This document shows positions 43,940 through 53,241 of a stretch of DNA of 64,000 nt, one piece after another. This DNA comes from Bacteroidaceae bacterium (lineage in GTDB: Bacteria; Bacteroidota; Bacteroidia; Bacteroidales; Bacteroidaceae): NCBI GenBank assembly GCA_017622815.1, contig JAGAQH010000002.1, positions 62,001 through 126,000 of the forward strand. The letters are read 5' to 3'. The translations under genes were made by a program, and so were the position numbers. The notes under the pieces are model-generated. The model saw only the letters and a program-made list of their open reading frames with translations. It was not told the origin of the DNA and did no database searches. How positions within the stretch are numbered: the first letter of the stretch is position 1; each line of letters opens with the position of its first letter.

Positions 43940-44155
43940 TTAGTTGTCCTGTGCATTCTCTAACTGGTCTCCCTTCCACTCGACAAACTGCTCTGCGCTT
44001 TCCTCATTGATGGTGAGGTCACGCTCCTTGCAGAATGCGGTGAATTCCTCCTGCCATTCAGGAGAATGATGATTGACGTAATCAAGCCAACCATATTCGT
44101 TACTCTGGAATTTCTCCACGAGTACGTCTTCAGGGTAATACTTTGTTGCTGCCAT
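43940..44155 (-). CDS. Small acidic orphan (71 aa)
   Basis: A 71-residue acidic protein (WQEEFTAFCKERDLTINEES) lying between two transfer-operon genes. It is helical by composition and has no motif. Close spacing on both sides supports it as a real gene. Confidence 0.55.
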   Translation of the reverse strand: MAATKYYPEDVLVEKFQSNEYGWLDYVNHHSPEWQEEFTAFCKERDLTINEESAEQFVEWKGDQLENAQDN

Positions 44156-44191
44156 TGTTCTCTGATTTTGGGTTTTACTTCATTCCTGGGA

Positions 44192-44947
44192 TTAGCGTTG
44201 CATCATACGCATACCCAACTTCTTCTGTTCCTGCCACAGTTCTTCGGAGTAGTCTTCCTCGTGGACATAGTTCAGGTCACCGTTGTCATCGGCAACCCAG
44301 CAACCGAAAGCTCCGAAGTTGTACTTGTCCCACTCACGCTTGGCTTCGCGCTTCCAGGTCTGTTCGTCACCGGCAGCGAAACGGATGCCTGTCTTGCTGT
44401 TGAGGTCGATGCCGATGGCAATTTCCTCATCTTCATCATTGAGGATGGAGAGAACATCACCATTCTGTAACTTCTGCATCTCTGCAGCAGTGAGGTGATA
44501 GCGGTCGGCCACATATTGCATATTGCGACCGATGACCGGCATGGGGACACAGAGAACCTGTTTGCTTTCGGGGTCAATCTGGAAGAAACGCTTGCCTCCA
44601 GCTTCCTTATTCTCCTCGTTGTTCTCCAGATGTCCGATGATGGCCTTACCCTCCAAGAGACGCTGCTTCTGCTGGTCATTGAAGAGGTTGAGGTCATACT
44701 CATCAAGCTTAGGATAGAAAAGGACATCGACACCTCCTTCGGGAGTGCGTACAAGGCTGATCCTTGTGCGGGCTTTCTCTGTCTCACCATCCTCAGTGAT
44801 AATGGTAATAGGTAACACGGGCGAGCGACGACCGTTGCAGATGTTCTGAAGGACATCGACAGGGAGGTCTTCTATCATCTCCTGTGTGAGTCCGAAACGT
44901 TCGAGCGTACCGTATGGTATCTCGCTTTCTTGAAAATGATTAATCAT
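44192..44947 (-). CDS. DUF4099/DUF3945-like protein, first gene of the leftward transfer operon
   Basis: The ATG at 44947 gives 251 residues; the frame further up begins at TTG and lacks support. IPYGTLERFGLTQEMIEDLP and CNGRRSPVLPITI resemble DUF4099. A later unit (RFFQIDPESKQVLCVPMPVI, LTAAEMQKLQNGDVLSI) resembles DUF3945. Both are common on Bacteroidetes conjugative elements, without known biochemistry. A TAAATTTG box lies about 55 bp upstream. Confidence 0.7.
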   Translation of the reverse strand: MINHFQESEIPYGTLERFGLTQEMIEDLPVDVLQNICNGRRSPVLPITIITEDGETEKARTRISLVRTPEGGVDVLFYPKLDEYDLNLFNDQQKQRLLEGKAIIGHLENNEENKEAGGKRFFQIDPESKQVLCVPMPVIGRNMQYVADRYHLTAAEMQKLQNGDVLSILNDEDEEIAIGIDLNSKTGIRFAAGDEQTWKREAKREWDKYNFGAFGCWVADDNGDLNYVHEEDYSEELWQEQKKLGMRMMQR

Positions 44948-45001
44948 ACTTTTCAGATTACATAATTTATACTTTTGCCCAACATGGACAGTTTTACGAT
45001 G

Positions 45002-45009
45002 CAAATTTA
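45002..45009 (-). promoter_or_regulatory. Leftward promoter -7 box TAAATTTG
   Basis: On the minus strand TAAATTTG fits the TAnnTTTG consensus, about 55 bp upstream of the ATG at 44947. It is the only good candidate promoter for the 17-kb transfer operon. The -33 element is weak. Confidence 0.55.
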
Positions 45010-45177
45010 GGACTTGTTTCTATATTAGGTTGTAAAAGCGATATTTGCAAGCATCTGATTTAAGAAGGTTTAATTTAATAGTATGGAAATTCCGCAAAAA
45101 TCAGACTATAAACAAAAAGAAAGTTAGAGTTTAATTATTTGAAGAATCGTTTATCCGTTAGTATGAGATTATATCCT

Positions 45178-45185
45178 TACCTTTG
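45178..45185 (+). promoter_or_regulatory. Rightward promoter -7 box touching the M23 start
   Basis: TACCTTTG ends 4 nt before the ATG at 45190. With a normal -7 spacing, transcription would begin at or next to the start codon, giving a leaderless message. A TTG frame start at 45139 is the alternative. Confidence 0.5.
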
Positions 45186-45189
45186 CGGC

Positions 45190-45840
45190 ATGAAAACAAT
45201 CAAGCTCATCACCTTAACGGCCTTTCTCTTTTGTCTGAACAAGCCCTTATTTGCTCAGTTCAACACAATCGGCTCGATAAACAACAAGCGTATATACACA
45301 ATAAATCCGCCAAAGCCCAAAGAGGCTCTGACGGATAGTATCGTAGTTGCAGACTCTGTTCCTGTTTCAACAACTACAGGTAATGATGGGGACGGACAAA
45401 CCATTGTTACATCGTCGGATAATCACAATCTGATGTCGCTTGTAGCCCTGCCATTGGAGAAGATTCACATCAATTCGGGGTTTGGTATGCGACGGCATCC
45501 CATCTATCACAAACGGATTATGCACAATGGCATCGACCTTTCCGCTCGATACGAAAAGGTATATTCGATGTTTCCTGGTACTGTCATCAAAGTGGGACAG
45601 GATAGCAGGTCTGGGAAGTTCGTGACGGTAAGGACAGGTAACTACACCATCAGTTACTGTCACCTCTCCCAGCAGCTTGTCAAAGAGAAGGAGTTTGTGA
45701 GTGCCGGAACAATTATTGCCATTTCGGGCAACACTGGAGCATCAACAGGGCCACATCTGCATCTGACGACAAAAAAAGATGGCCAGGCATTCAATGCGGC
45801 CATCCTTTTGGAGTATATCAAAAATCTTGTTTACAACTAA
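45190..45840 (+). CDS. Secreted M23-family peptidase
   Basis: The ATG at 45190 gives 216 residues with a good signal peptide (MKTIKLITLTAFLFCLNK, cleavage after FAQ). The M23 core is intact: RHPIYHKRIMHNGIDLSARY holds the HxxxD, YSMFPGTVIKVGQDSRSGKF the strand, and GPHLHLT the late HxH. It cleaves peptidoglycan cross-links in the periplasm. It is transcribed divergently from the transfer operon, as though to prepare the wall for it. Confidence 0.88.
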   Translation: MKTIKLITLTAFLFCLNKPLFAQFNTIGSINNKRIYTINPPKPKEALTDSIVVADSVPVSTTTGNDGDGQTIVTSSDNHNLMSLVALPLEKIHINSGFGMRRHPIYHKRIMHNGIDLSARYEKVYSMFPGTVIKVGQDSRSGKFVTVRTGNYTISYCHLSQQLVKEKEFVSAGTIIAISGNTGASTGPHLHLTTKKDGQAFNAAILLEYIKNLVYN

Positions 45841-45848
45841 ACGTGTAT

Positions 45849-46556
45849 TCATGGTCTGCCATCCCAAGGCTCATCATCTAAGTCAATGATTAAAGGACGA
45901 TGGTCACTTATCTCTCGTTCCCATTCTCCTACAGCGAATGAACTTGGCTTAATGCAACTAAAAGCATAGTCAAGGAAGAATGGTTTCTCTGGATTGAAAT
46001 GCCAGTAGAAAGTGGCTGTCGTTTCTTTTCCGAAAGATTCTCCAGTCTGTTCGTGATATATGCTTCGTAGCCCATGCTTTTCCATCTCTGCTATACAATC
46101 TTCAAAAGTACCTGTAGTTTTACTCACACCACTTTGCCCGACAAAACAGTTGAAATCACCGACAACCATAGACGGGAAGCGGTCAAGATAGAACGAATAC
46201 TCTTTAAGGGCTTCAAGAAGCAACTGAGGATATGTCTTCTTCTCCATCCAAACCGTCGGCCATGAAGCAAGAACAAATTTAGGAAAGCCAGCACTATCCA
46301 CCATCAATGGCAGGATATGCTTAATCTTCTTATATTCTGGTATGATCCGAACTGAAAGATGTTTTTTCAAAACTACTCCAAGACCTTTCTCTTTTAGGTC
46401 ATCATCACCACACCACAACATATCATATCCGGCTGGAATGGAGACATGTTCTCTACTTGAACATTCTGGTAGAATGAACAAATCGGCCCCCATAGCAAGA
46501 ATATGGTCAATTTTTGCTTGGGTGCATGTGTGAGTATTGTAACTGATGACTTTCAT
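45849..46556 (-). CDS. Endonuclease/exonuclease/phosphatase-family protein
   Basis: 235 residues of the EEP fold. MKVISYNTHT has the N-terminal Asn, LFILPECSS the metal Glu, VVGDFNCF the DxN motif, and EISDHRPLIIDL the C-terminal His pair. Substrate may be nucleic acid, phosphoinositide or nucleotide; not determinable. It sits next to a Nudix hydrolase in the same orientation, 50 bp upstream of it in genome order. Confidence 0.85.
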   Translation of the reverse strand: MKVISYNTHTCTQAKIDHILAMGADLFILPECSSREHVSIPAGYDMLWCGDDDLKEKGLGVVLKKHLSVRIIPEYKKIKHILPLMVDSAGFPKFVLASWPTVWMEKKTYPQLLLEALKEYSFYLDRFPSMVVGDFNCFVGQSGVSKTTGTFEDCIAEMEKHGLRSIYHEQTGESFGKETTATFYWHFNPEKPFFLDYAFSCIKPSSFAVGEWEREISDHRPLIIDLDDEPWDGRP

Positions 46557-46605
46557 TATCTATATGATTTCGTTAATGGCATTCTATATACTTCAGATAA
46601 TAATC

Positions 46606-47049
46606 TTATTGTCTTTTGCTATGCCGTTTATATAGTTCGACAGCATCCTTCATAATCTCATCATGGTCAAAAGCAAGTTGAGGTAAGGCAGAGAGCGGCC
46701 ACCATTCTGCTTTTGCCGCATCGTCGAGACCAACCACAGGCATAGGCTTATCGATAACGGCGAGATATGCCACAGTAACAGTTCTGCCTCTTGGGTCACG
46801 GTCAACTTTTGAATAGGCTCCAATCTGGCGAATCTCATTGACCTTTAAGTCCGTTTCCTCTTCAAGCTCTCGGATGGCGCATTCTTCTGTTGTCTCATCC
46901 ATATTCATGAAACCTCCGGGGAAAGCCCAGCATCCTTTGTATGGTTCATCGCCACGCTGAATCAATAGCACTTTGGCTTCAGCTTCTGTGGTAATGACAA
47001 TACAATCGGCAGTCACAGCTGGACGTGGATACTTATAAGTGTATGCCAT
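46606..47049 (-). CDS. Nudix hydrolase, ADP-ribose/NADH pyrophosphatase-like
   Basis: 147 residues. The Nudix box is complete (GGFMNMDETTEECAIRELEE, followed by ETDL). The upstream strand (CIVITTEAEAKVLLIQRGDE) and late KAEWWPLSALPQL fit the ADP-ribose pyrophosphatase/NrtR type. Substrate by sequence alone is uncertain. An ADP-ribose link to the operon at 60.5-64 kb is possible. Confidence 0.88.
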   Translation of the reverse strand: MAYTYKYPRPAVTADCIVITTEAEAKVLLIQRGDEPYKGCWAFPGGFMNMDETTEECAIRELEEETDLKVNEIRQIGAYSKVDRDPRGRTVTVAYLAVIDKPMPVVGLDDAAKAEWWPLSALPQLAFDHDEIMKDAVELYKRHSKRQ

Positions 47050-47065
47050 AATGTCTTTTGTTGTA

Positions 47066-47887
47066 TTATTTGATTATTGAATGAATTTTACCTAAATATC
47101 TCATCATCAAATCATCACCTTCTTTTCTTGCTTTGTCGCTGATGTATTTATCTGTCAGGTGAAGAATTCGTTCGCAGGCTCCTACATTAAAAATCCCTTC
47201 AACAATCCGTTCAAGATTTTCAGTAGTTTGTATAGATAAATCTCCGTCCAAATCGTCCCCAATGAACTCCCACCAATAATCTACAGAATGTACCTTCGTT
47301 ACCTCTAACATCGGTGCGACATCAAAGTATGTGTGTCGTATATTGCCATCTTTATCTTCATGAATCTCTGTTATATAGGGTGCATGGCATAAAAAATATG
47401 GTGTTGCCCCTTCTTGTAATAGTCTGACCACTTCGTCCTCCATATGCTGTATGCCGTAGTTGGTTAATCGAATGTTGTCTTCAGACACACCGTCATTCAG
47501 AAGAAATTCATAATCTTCATCATCAATATAGGGATTATCCCCAGGCTCTTCCCACCAATTCCATATGATGAATCCCAATTGGTCATAGGGGGTACGCTTC
47601 ATGTCGGGAAACAATGCTTTATGAAGATTCCACATCTCCAGAACATGTAACGTCTTACAATAGTCATTGTTTTTCAGCGCATCGTACATGGCATAAGAAA
47701 GCTGGAAGCTGTCAATATCTCCTTCGTCAGATACACCTCTTCGATCTCCTGACCAGCGAGCCAGTTTTATGGGAGAGTTTCTGGCAGCCTCTATCAGCGA
47801 CCGTATTTTGTTAGTGTCGCCAGTCAATACGGCAATAACAGCCTCTTTTTCATCCTTACTCTCAATACTAATGCAACTGTTTCCCAT
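47066..47887 (-). CDS. Ankyrin-like orphan protein (273 aa)
   Basis: 273 acidic residues. Short ankyrin-like segments are visible (VIAVLTGDTNKIRSLIEAAR; VVRLLQEGATPYFLCHAPYI), but they do not form a regular array. No signal. It is adjacent to a similar orphan at 48113-48820. These may be immunity-type or SMI1-like proteins, which often form such clusters, though the key motif was not identified. Confidence 0.6.
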   Translation of the reverse strand: MGNSCISIESKDEKEAVIAVLTGDTNKIRSLIEAARNSPIKLARWSGDRRGVSDEGDIDSFQLSYAMYDALKNNDYCKTLHVLEMWNLHKALFPDMKRTPYDQLGFIIWNWWEEPGDNPYIDDEDYEFLLNDGVSEDNIRLTNYGIQHMEDEVVRLLQEGATPYFLCHAPYITEIHEDKDGNIRHTYFDVAPMLEVTKVHSVDYWWEFIGDDLDGDLSIQTTENLERIVEGIFNVGACERILHLTDKYISDKARKEGDDLMMRYLGKIHSIIK

Positions 47888-47892
47888 TCTGT

Positions 47893-48123
47893 TTATTTTT
47901 TGTTATGAAGTGATTTCCAGTACGACTTCCAGCGGATGCACGTCCCGTATTGAACACCATATTCTTTTGCCCATTGTTCCACTTTCTCCTTAGGGGCATC
48001 AAAGCCAGCAACACCCCAAACGCAACCAGCACGGTGCTTTTGGTCAGTTTCCTCGCTGACGGTAAACTCTGAAAGCATCTTTTCGGTCAATTCGTCCTTC
48101 ATGTTAAACGATTTATTCTTCAT
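47893..48123 (-). CDS. Small orphan protein (76 aa)
   Basis: ATG 48123 gives a 76-residue protein (KDELTEKMLSEFTVSEETDQ) ending in a basic W/K-rich tail (RWKSYWKSLHNKK). It overlaps the end of the upstream ankyrin-like gene by 11 bp. No domain recognised; the cluster context suggests an accessory partner. Confidence 0.5.
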   Translation of the reverse strand: MKNKSFNMKDELTEKMLSEFTVSEETDQKHRAGCVWGVAGFDAPKEKVEQWAKEYGVQYGTCIRWKSYWKSLHNKK

Positions 48124-48820
48124 CATAGTCATATTCTATTTGATTTGCTCCGTACCTTTCAAACAGATTTATGAGTTTTTTTAAGCCACATGCTTCCATA
48201 AGGTTGAGGATATCCATTGGTATATCCATTTTGCTGTTTTTCGTTAATGGGAGCACAATGTCCAAATTCCACAAATCGAAGTATCTTGTACACATTCCCA
48301 TGTCTGTCATGTCAAACTTGTCTTCATCCATATTGTATAAGCCTTGCCCGTCAGCACCTGCTTTCAAAAGTCTTTCTACTTCCGAATAATTGAAGAACAC
48401 AGTGGCTCGGTAAAGGTCTATATCTATCTGCGGAATCCCCGCTTCCTGTAGATCTAAAACTGAATCCTTTGCAATCAGAATATTTCCGCCGTCATTAAAA
48501 CTACAAGCGTAGTTTCCATATTCAATCTCAAAAGAGTCAATATCAAATCCGAAGGTGTTTAGCCAAATATATGCGATATGGCGGTTTTTTTTATAAGCAT
48601 CTGCTATTTGAGGCTTTATCTTATCTGACCATGATTTCTCTGTCAGTGCTAAGTCCCAAAGTTTCGTGATGTAATAGATAGGTATTGGGCACCTTATACC
48701 TCCTATGTCTTCGAGTAAAGAGTTATCGAAAGAACCTTCCTCAATCATGCCAGTCAAAATATCTGGCCGCATGAAATAACAGGCTTCTATTGCTTTTCTA
48801 TTATTGGTGGTCATGTCCAT
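48113..48820 (-). CDS. Ankyrin-like orphan protein (235 aa)
   Basis: A 235-residue acidic protein. One ankyrin-type helix pair is visible (LYRATVFFNYSEVERLLKAG). The remainder does not match a known family. It has no signal peptide and lies in the same orientation as 47066-47887. It overlaps its upstream neighbour by 10 bp. Confidence 0.6.
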   Translation of the reverse strand: MDMTTNNRKAIEACYFMRPDILTGMIEEGSFDNSLLEDIGGIRCPIPIYYITKLWDLALTEKSWSDKIKPQIADAYKKNRHIAYIWLNTFGFDIDSFEIEYGNYACSFNDGGNILIAKDSVLDLQEAGIPQIDIDLYRATVFFNYSEVERLLKAGADGQGLYNMDEDKFDMTDMGMCTRYFDLWNLDIVLPLTKNSKMDIPMDILNLMEACGLKKLINLFERYGANQIEYDYDEE

Positions 48821-48996
48821 AGCTTGAGTTTTTTCTTTTCATCAATATCGTTCCATAAACTTGTTATAGCTTCACGCATAGCGATCTCAGCATTGTGTGT
48901 ATCATCCGCAGCTCTTTGCGTATGCCAAATGCGGTAAGTTTTATCGGGTAACTTCTGTAGCTGGAAACGAGCCGACACAAAACCACTGCGGCACAC
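48811..48996 (-). CDS. Small orphan or gene remnant (61 aa)
   Basis: The GTG at 48996 starts a 61-residue frame (RFQLQKLPDKTYRIWHTQRA) that overlaps the next gene by 10 bp. The frame stays open about 20 codons further upstream with no ATG, and those codons look protein-like. It could be the 3' end of a longer gene cut by a deletion. I keep it as uncertain. Confidence 0.4.
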   Translation of the reverse strand: MCRSGFVSARFQLQKLPDKTYRIWHTQRAADDTHNAEIAMREAITSLWNDIDEKKKLKLWT

Positions 48997-49064
48997 ATAT
49001 ATCCACCCATTCTCTAAATATAGCTGATGCCTTCTAATATTTGTATAAATTTTGTTTCTTACTT

Positions 49065-49307
49065 CTATTCATATTGGTTTTTCCTACGATACTTATTGGC
49101 TACTTCAATGAGTTTGGCAAACTTTTCAAGTCGCTCAGGCGAATAGCCTCCTTTGGCTATTTGCTTTTTTGTGTGCTTGAACCAGTTGAGCAAATCATGT
49201 TCTTCAATTCTATGCTTAGAAGGTCGCCTGTGATGGGTTTCCATGAAGTCCATCATCTGATCATACTGCATTTGCCATTTCTCATCTTGTGTCATAGCCG
49301 CATACAT
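49065..49307 (-). CDS. Helicase-associated-domain protein coupled to hsdR
   Basis: 80 residues. WQMQYDQMMDFMETHHRRPS and LLNWFKHTKKQIAKGGYSPE form one helicase-associated (HA) repeat, usually found at the C-terminus of restriction helicases. Here it is a separate gene whose ATG overlaps the hsdR stop (TAATG). Coupled translation suggests it binds HsdR or DNA as a subunit. Confidence 0.75.
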   Translation of the reverse strand: MYAAMTQDEKWQMQYDQMMDFMETHHRRPSKHRIEEHDLLNWFKHTKKQIAKGGYSPERLEKFAKLIEVANKYRRKNQYE

Positions 49308-52300
49308 TAATTGTAATCTACAGGAGGTTCTGCAGCCATACTATAAGAAGTATTTGTGTCTTCCTCAATATAGTGGCCGTTCATTTCTAATTCAGTGATA
49401 CAGGAGCCTGTTGCGTAACAGTACATGGTAACAATAATGCTTATTGCTGCATTAAGTTCCTGTTCTGAAGCCGTTGGCGATATATGGGACTCGCTATTGC
49501 GCCACTCTTTAACCATAAGTAACCACTGGTAAAGCTGTTGTTTAGCTTCATCGGTGCTATACTTTAACTGCCAAAGTGGTTTTACATCATGTATTACATT
49601 GGCCCACGTTACGGATTCTCCCTCGTTTTGTGGTTTCACCTCTTCATTCTTCATCAAGTAGTAGAGTTTCTTCAGATAGGCTTCGAACTTTGTAACCAGC
49701 AGATTGAAGGAAACGAACTTGTCAACGATAGTGCTGCCGTCTTTATATAGGTTGATGAAAGCACGATGGAGGAATAGGCCAACACCGTCAAGAGACTCGA
49801 TCGAGTCTTTGTCCATTACGTAGAACAATGCTTCGACAATTTCTTTGGTGGAACGCATACTCTTCTTTACACCAGCAAGGGTGAAACTGATTATCTTTTC
49901 TATTTCTGCCTTAGACTTGTTGATATGAGGCATGAACTGAATGGTCATTCCAGACTCTGGATCTTGTTCACCAGCTAAAGCAGGATTCTCCAACACAGCA
50001 AATCCCTCATCAACAGAAGGCTGTTCGATAACGACATCCTGTATTGTAACATCGTCATTCAAGTATGCAGCCAAAATCTTTTCACGCTGCTCTGGGTCAA
50101 GGATGAAGTCTTTCAACAACTTTGCCCCTTTTGCACTCACCATACGAGCCTTTGGTTCAGTACCTTCAACCTTGGTGATAAATGCGCGAGTCTTGATAGG
50201 GTCAAGTGTCAAGCGCAATTCTGCAAAGCGGTTAAAGTCATCCAGATTTTCCTCAGTTGGATTAGAGACGATGATTTGCTGAAGCATACTGATGTTTACT
50301 CCTGTTGCTTCAGACAGTATGAGGATTTGCTTGTATAGTTCCTTCAACTGATATTCATTGATATAGTCCTGAATGGTTTTTCCTGCTTCTGGGCGCAAAT
50401 CTCCACGCTGTATGTCATGTAATATTAGGATTGCTGTACGTTGATCCTTCTGTGGAAGGGATGCAAATGTCTTGTGCAATTCCTGTAATGCTTCTTTTGT
50501 CGGTTCACTACCAGGGCCATCAGTATAGAGTCGTTTAATGAAGCGTACAAACTTTGAATTGATATATTCTGCATCGATGGCTCCTGTTCCTGTTTCTGTG
50601 ATGTAGGTGTCAACGGGATAGTCAAACTCATGGCCTTCGCCACCGCCAGTTCCACCTTCAAACAGTTCACGATAGCGTTGTAGAAGAATCAGATAAGTTT
50701 GTTCATCCAACTCCATAGAAATGCGTGTATAGGTGTCCCCATGCTTAAACTCATATTCACTCTTTTCCCATACAAATCCCTGGAGCTTTGCGGCCTCCAG
50801 AAGTCTAGTCATGCTGCTGAAGTCCTGTGCAAACATCCGGCGGTCTTCACGGGTGTCTGGCAGACGCTCGAAGTTGAAAATCTCATGTGAGTGGAAAATG
50901 TCGCGTATATGCAGGAACTTTCTGTTGATGTTCATGAGGTTGTCTTCCAACTTATCGACGAACACGCCAAGAGGACGGTCAACATATACCTCCAGAGCAT
51001 CTTCAATGTTACGCTCCATTGTATAGGGGAACGTGTAGTAGTAAATGGTTCCGAAGGGCTTGTCTGGTCCAAAGAGTCTGTTTGTACGAGAAAATGCCTG
51101 AATGATGTCCACATACTTCATCACCTTATCCACATAAAGGGTATTGACCCATTTGGAGTCATAACCAGTCAGCATCTGAGTAACCACAATCAGAAGGTCT
51201 ATCTGTTGTGAATGGTCATGTTCTATGCCGACGTATGGCTTTTTGTGTGCAAGTCGCTTCGCTACATCCTTTTTGTATTTACCGTATGTTGAGAGTTGGA
51301 AGCTGGTCTGGTATTTTGCATTATAATCAGTCAGCATTTCCAAGAGCGCATCTTCACGAGCAATGCCTTCATCACTGTTGTCTATATTGTTATCAAATAC
51401 AGCAACAACATTCATTGATGAGTATTGCGTCTTGAATAATTTGTAGTAAGCAATAGCTTCTGGTATATTCTGAGTAGCAAGGATAGCATGAAACTTACGG
51501 TTCTTGCTTACACGGTCGAATTTCCCCATGATGTCAGCTGCTACCGCCTGATGATGTATGTCTTGCTGATAAAGATCTTTTGGAAGGTAATGTTCAACTC
51601 CATGACGAGTTTCGCCATTCTCTGTATAAGTGTCAGGCATCTCTAGCTCGTGCATAAAGCGGTTATATACCTTCATTGCTTCCGGGTCATCTTTGATTTC
51701 CTCTACACTCTTAGCATCAAGTTGACAGAGAGCTGCCTTCTCGCGAAGTTCATCATCGCTATATGTATTGATGCGATAAGGATCAAAACCAAGAACATTG
51801 CCATCTGGAATACCATTGGCAATGGTGTACTTATGGAGCATATCGCCAAACAGTGTTTCTGTCATGATTTCGTTGTGAGCATTCTCCTCGAAAACAGGTG
51901 TACCAGTAAAACCAAAGAGTAATGCACGTGGGAATGTACGCTTAATGCTCTGAAGCATTTCGCCGAATACGGAACGGTGACACTCGTCGATTATAAACAC
52001 CAGTCGTTTTTTGCCAATACGCTCAATCATGGCAGCATCAATACTTGGGCCTGGCTTGATATTCGACATCTTCTGAATGGATGTAACAATTAAGCGGTCA
52101 TCATTACTGGTGCTATCAAGCTTAGACGCAAGTATGACAGTATTCTGAGTGTCCTGAACACTTTCATCCTCACCTGCAAAACCACGGTATTCATCGAGTG
52201 ATTGAATGCTCAGTTCTATTCTATCCATCAAGAAAACCACTTTGTCTGCATCACCACTGTTGGCAATAAGCTGTGCCGACTTGAATGAAGTCATGGTCTT

Positions 52301-53224
52301 ACCAGAGCCAGTCGTGTGCCATATATAGCCGCCTCGGTGCTCATGCTCATCCCAATTGACGGCATGTGTTACGTCGCATATTTTGCTGGCAGCAAAATAC
52401 TGATAAGAGCGCAGAACTTTTAATGTCTGGTCTTTGTCATCAGCTATTGTATAGTAACCAATCAGCTGATGTGCCATAGGTATATTCAGGAGTTCGGTGG
52501 CTACACGGTGCCAGTCGAAAATCTCCTGATTGTTAAAGTCTGCCCAATGGAACTGAAATTCTTTCTGGAAACGGTTTTCAGTACCAGGATTAGCAAAGTA
52601 GAGTGTTTTCTCTGGGGTCATAGCAACGAAAATCTGAACCATCGAGAAAATACCACTACTGAAAATACCTTCGTGCATATAGCGTTTCAGTTGGAACACG
52701 GCCTGAGACACATCCACACGACTACGTTTCAGTTCTACGTGGATAACGGGCATACCGTTTATGAGCAACATTACATCACCACGACGGTCACCCGCCAATG
52801 GGTGAGTTGCACGGAAACGAGGCTGACGCACTATCTGGTAACGGCTTTGACCTGCACTGATTTCAGTAGGGTCAAATATCTTTAGATAGACTTCCTTACC
52901 ATTGTTAAAAGTGTCATCCGGGTTGTCGCGTTTGATGCTGACGAACTTGCCATTGATAAACTTGTTCACCTTGTATGGGTTACCACACATATTCACCTTG
53001 TCGATGATTTGCTGTATCTCCGTTGGTGTAAGTGGGTAGTTACCCAAACGTTCACGGTCTCGGTTCATGTCGAAGATGATATCAGCCCAATTCTGGACTA
53101 GCTCTTCTTCTGTAGGCTGTACCAATACCTCACTGCTCCAGCCGTGTTCTGAAAGCAGGTGACAGAGAGCCAACTCAAATGCCGACTCCTTTTCAAATGG
53201 GTGAATGTTAACCTCGTTGCTCAT
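49307..53224 (-). CDS. hsdR: Type I restriction endonuclease subunit R
   Basis: The ATG at 53224 gives 1305 residues. The N-terminal nuclease has D150, E164 and K166 (HVELKR). The motor has HTTGSGKTMTS (TGSGKT 305-310), IIDECHRSVFG (DECH 413-416) and FGFTGTPVF. It cuts and translocates DNA when HsdS finds an unmethylated site. The C-terminal 300 residues are helical and bind the methylase. The hsdS gene ends 17 bp upstream of this start. Confidence 0.95.
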   Translation of the reverse strand: MSNEVNIHPFEKESAFELALCHLLSEHGWSSEVLVQPTEEELVQNWADIIFDMNRDRERLGNYPLTPTEIQQIIDKVNMCGNPYKVNKFINGKFVSIKRDNPDDTFNNGKEVYLKIFDPTEISAGQSRYQIVRQPRFRATHPLAGDRRGDVMLLINGMPVIHVELKRSRVDVSQAVFQLKRYMHEGIFSSGIFSMVQIFVAMTPEKTLYFANPGTENRFQKEFQFHWADFNNQEIFDWHRVATELLNIPMAHQLIGYYTIADDKDQTLKVLRSYQYFAASKICDVTHAVNWDEHEHRGGYIWHTTGSGKTMTSFKSAQLIANSGDADKVVFLMDRIELSIQSLDEYRGFAGEDESVQDTQNTVILASKLDSTSNDDRLIVTSIQKMSNIKPGPSIDAAMIERIGKKRLVFIIDECHRSVFGEMLQSIKRTFPRALLFGFTGTPVFEENAHNEIMTETLFGDMLHKYTIANGIPDGNVLGFDPYRINTYSDDELREKAALCQLDAKSVEEIKDDPEAMKVYNRFMHELEMPDTYTENGETRHGVEHYLPKDLYQQDIHHQAVAADIMGKFDRVSKNRKFHAILATQNIPEAIAYYKLFKTQYSSMNVVAVFDNNIDNSDEGIAREDALLEMLTDYNAKYQTSFQLSTYGKYKKDVAKRLAHKKPYVGIEHDHSQQIDLLIVVTQMLTGYDSKWVNTLYVDKVMKYVDIIQAFSRTNRLFGPDKPFGTIYYYTFPYTMERNIEDALEVYVDRPLGVFVDKLEDNLMNINRKFLHIRDIFHSHEIFNFERLPDTREDRRMFAQDFSSMTRLLEAAKLQGFVWEKSEYEFKHGDTYTRISMELDEQTYLILLQRYRELFEGGTGGGEGHEFDYPVDTYITETGTGAIDAEYINSKFVRFIKRLYTDGPGSEPTKEALQELHKTFASLPQKDQRTAILILHDIQRGDLRPEAGKTIQDYINEYQLKELYKQILILSEATGVNISMLQQIIVSNPTEENLDDFNRFAELRLTLDPIKTRAFITKVEGTEPKARMVSAKGAKLLKDFILDPEQREKILAAYLNDDVTIQDVVIEQPSVDEGFAVLENPALAGEQDPESGMTIQFMPHINKSKAEIEKIISFTLAGVKKSMRSTKEIVEALFYVMDKDSIESLDGVGLFLHRAFINLYKDGSTIVDKFVSFNLLVTKFEAYLKKLYYLMKNEEVKPQNEGESVTWANVIHDVKPLWQLKYSTDEAKQQLYQWLLMVKEWRNSESHISPTASEQELNAAISIIVTMYCYATGSCITELEMNGHYIEEDTNTSYSMAAEPPVDYN

Positions 53225-53241
53225 ATTTTTATTTTGTTTTG

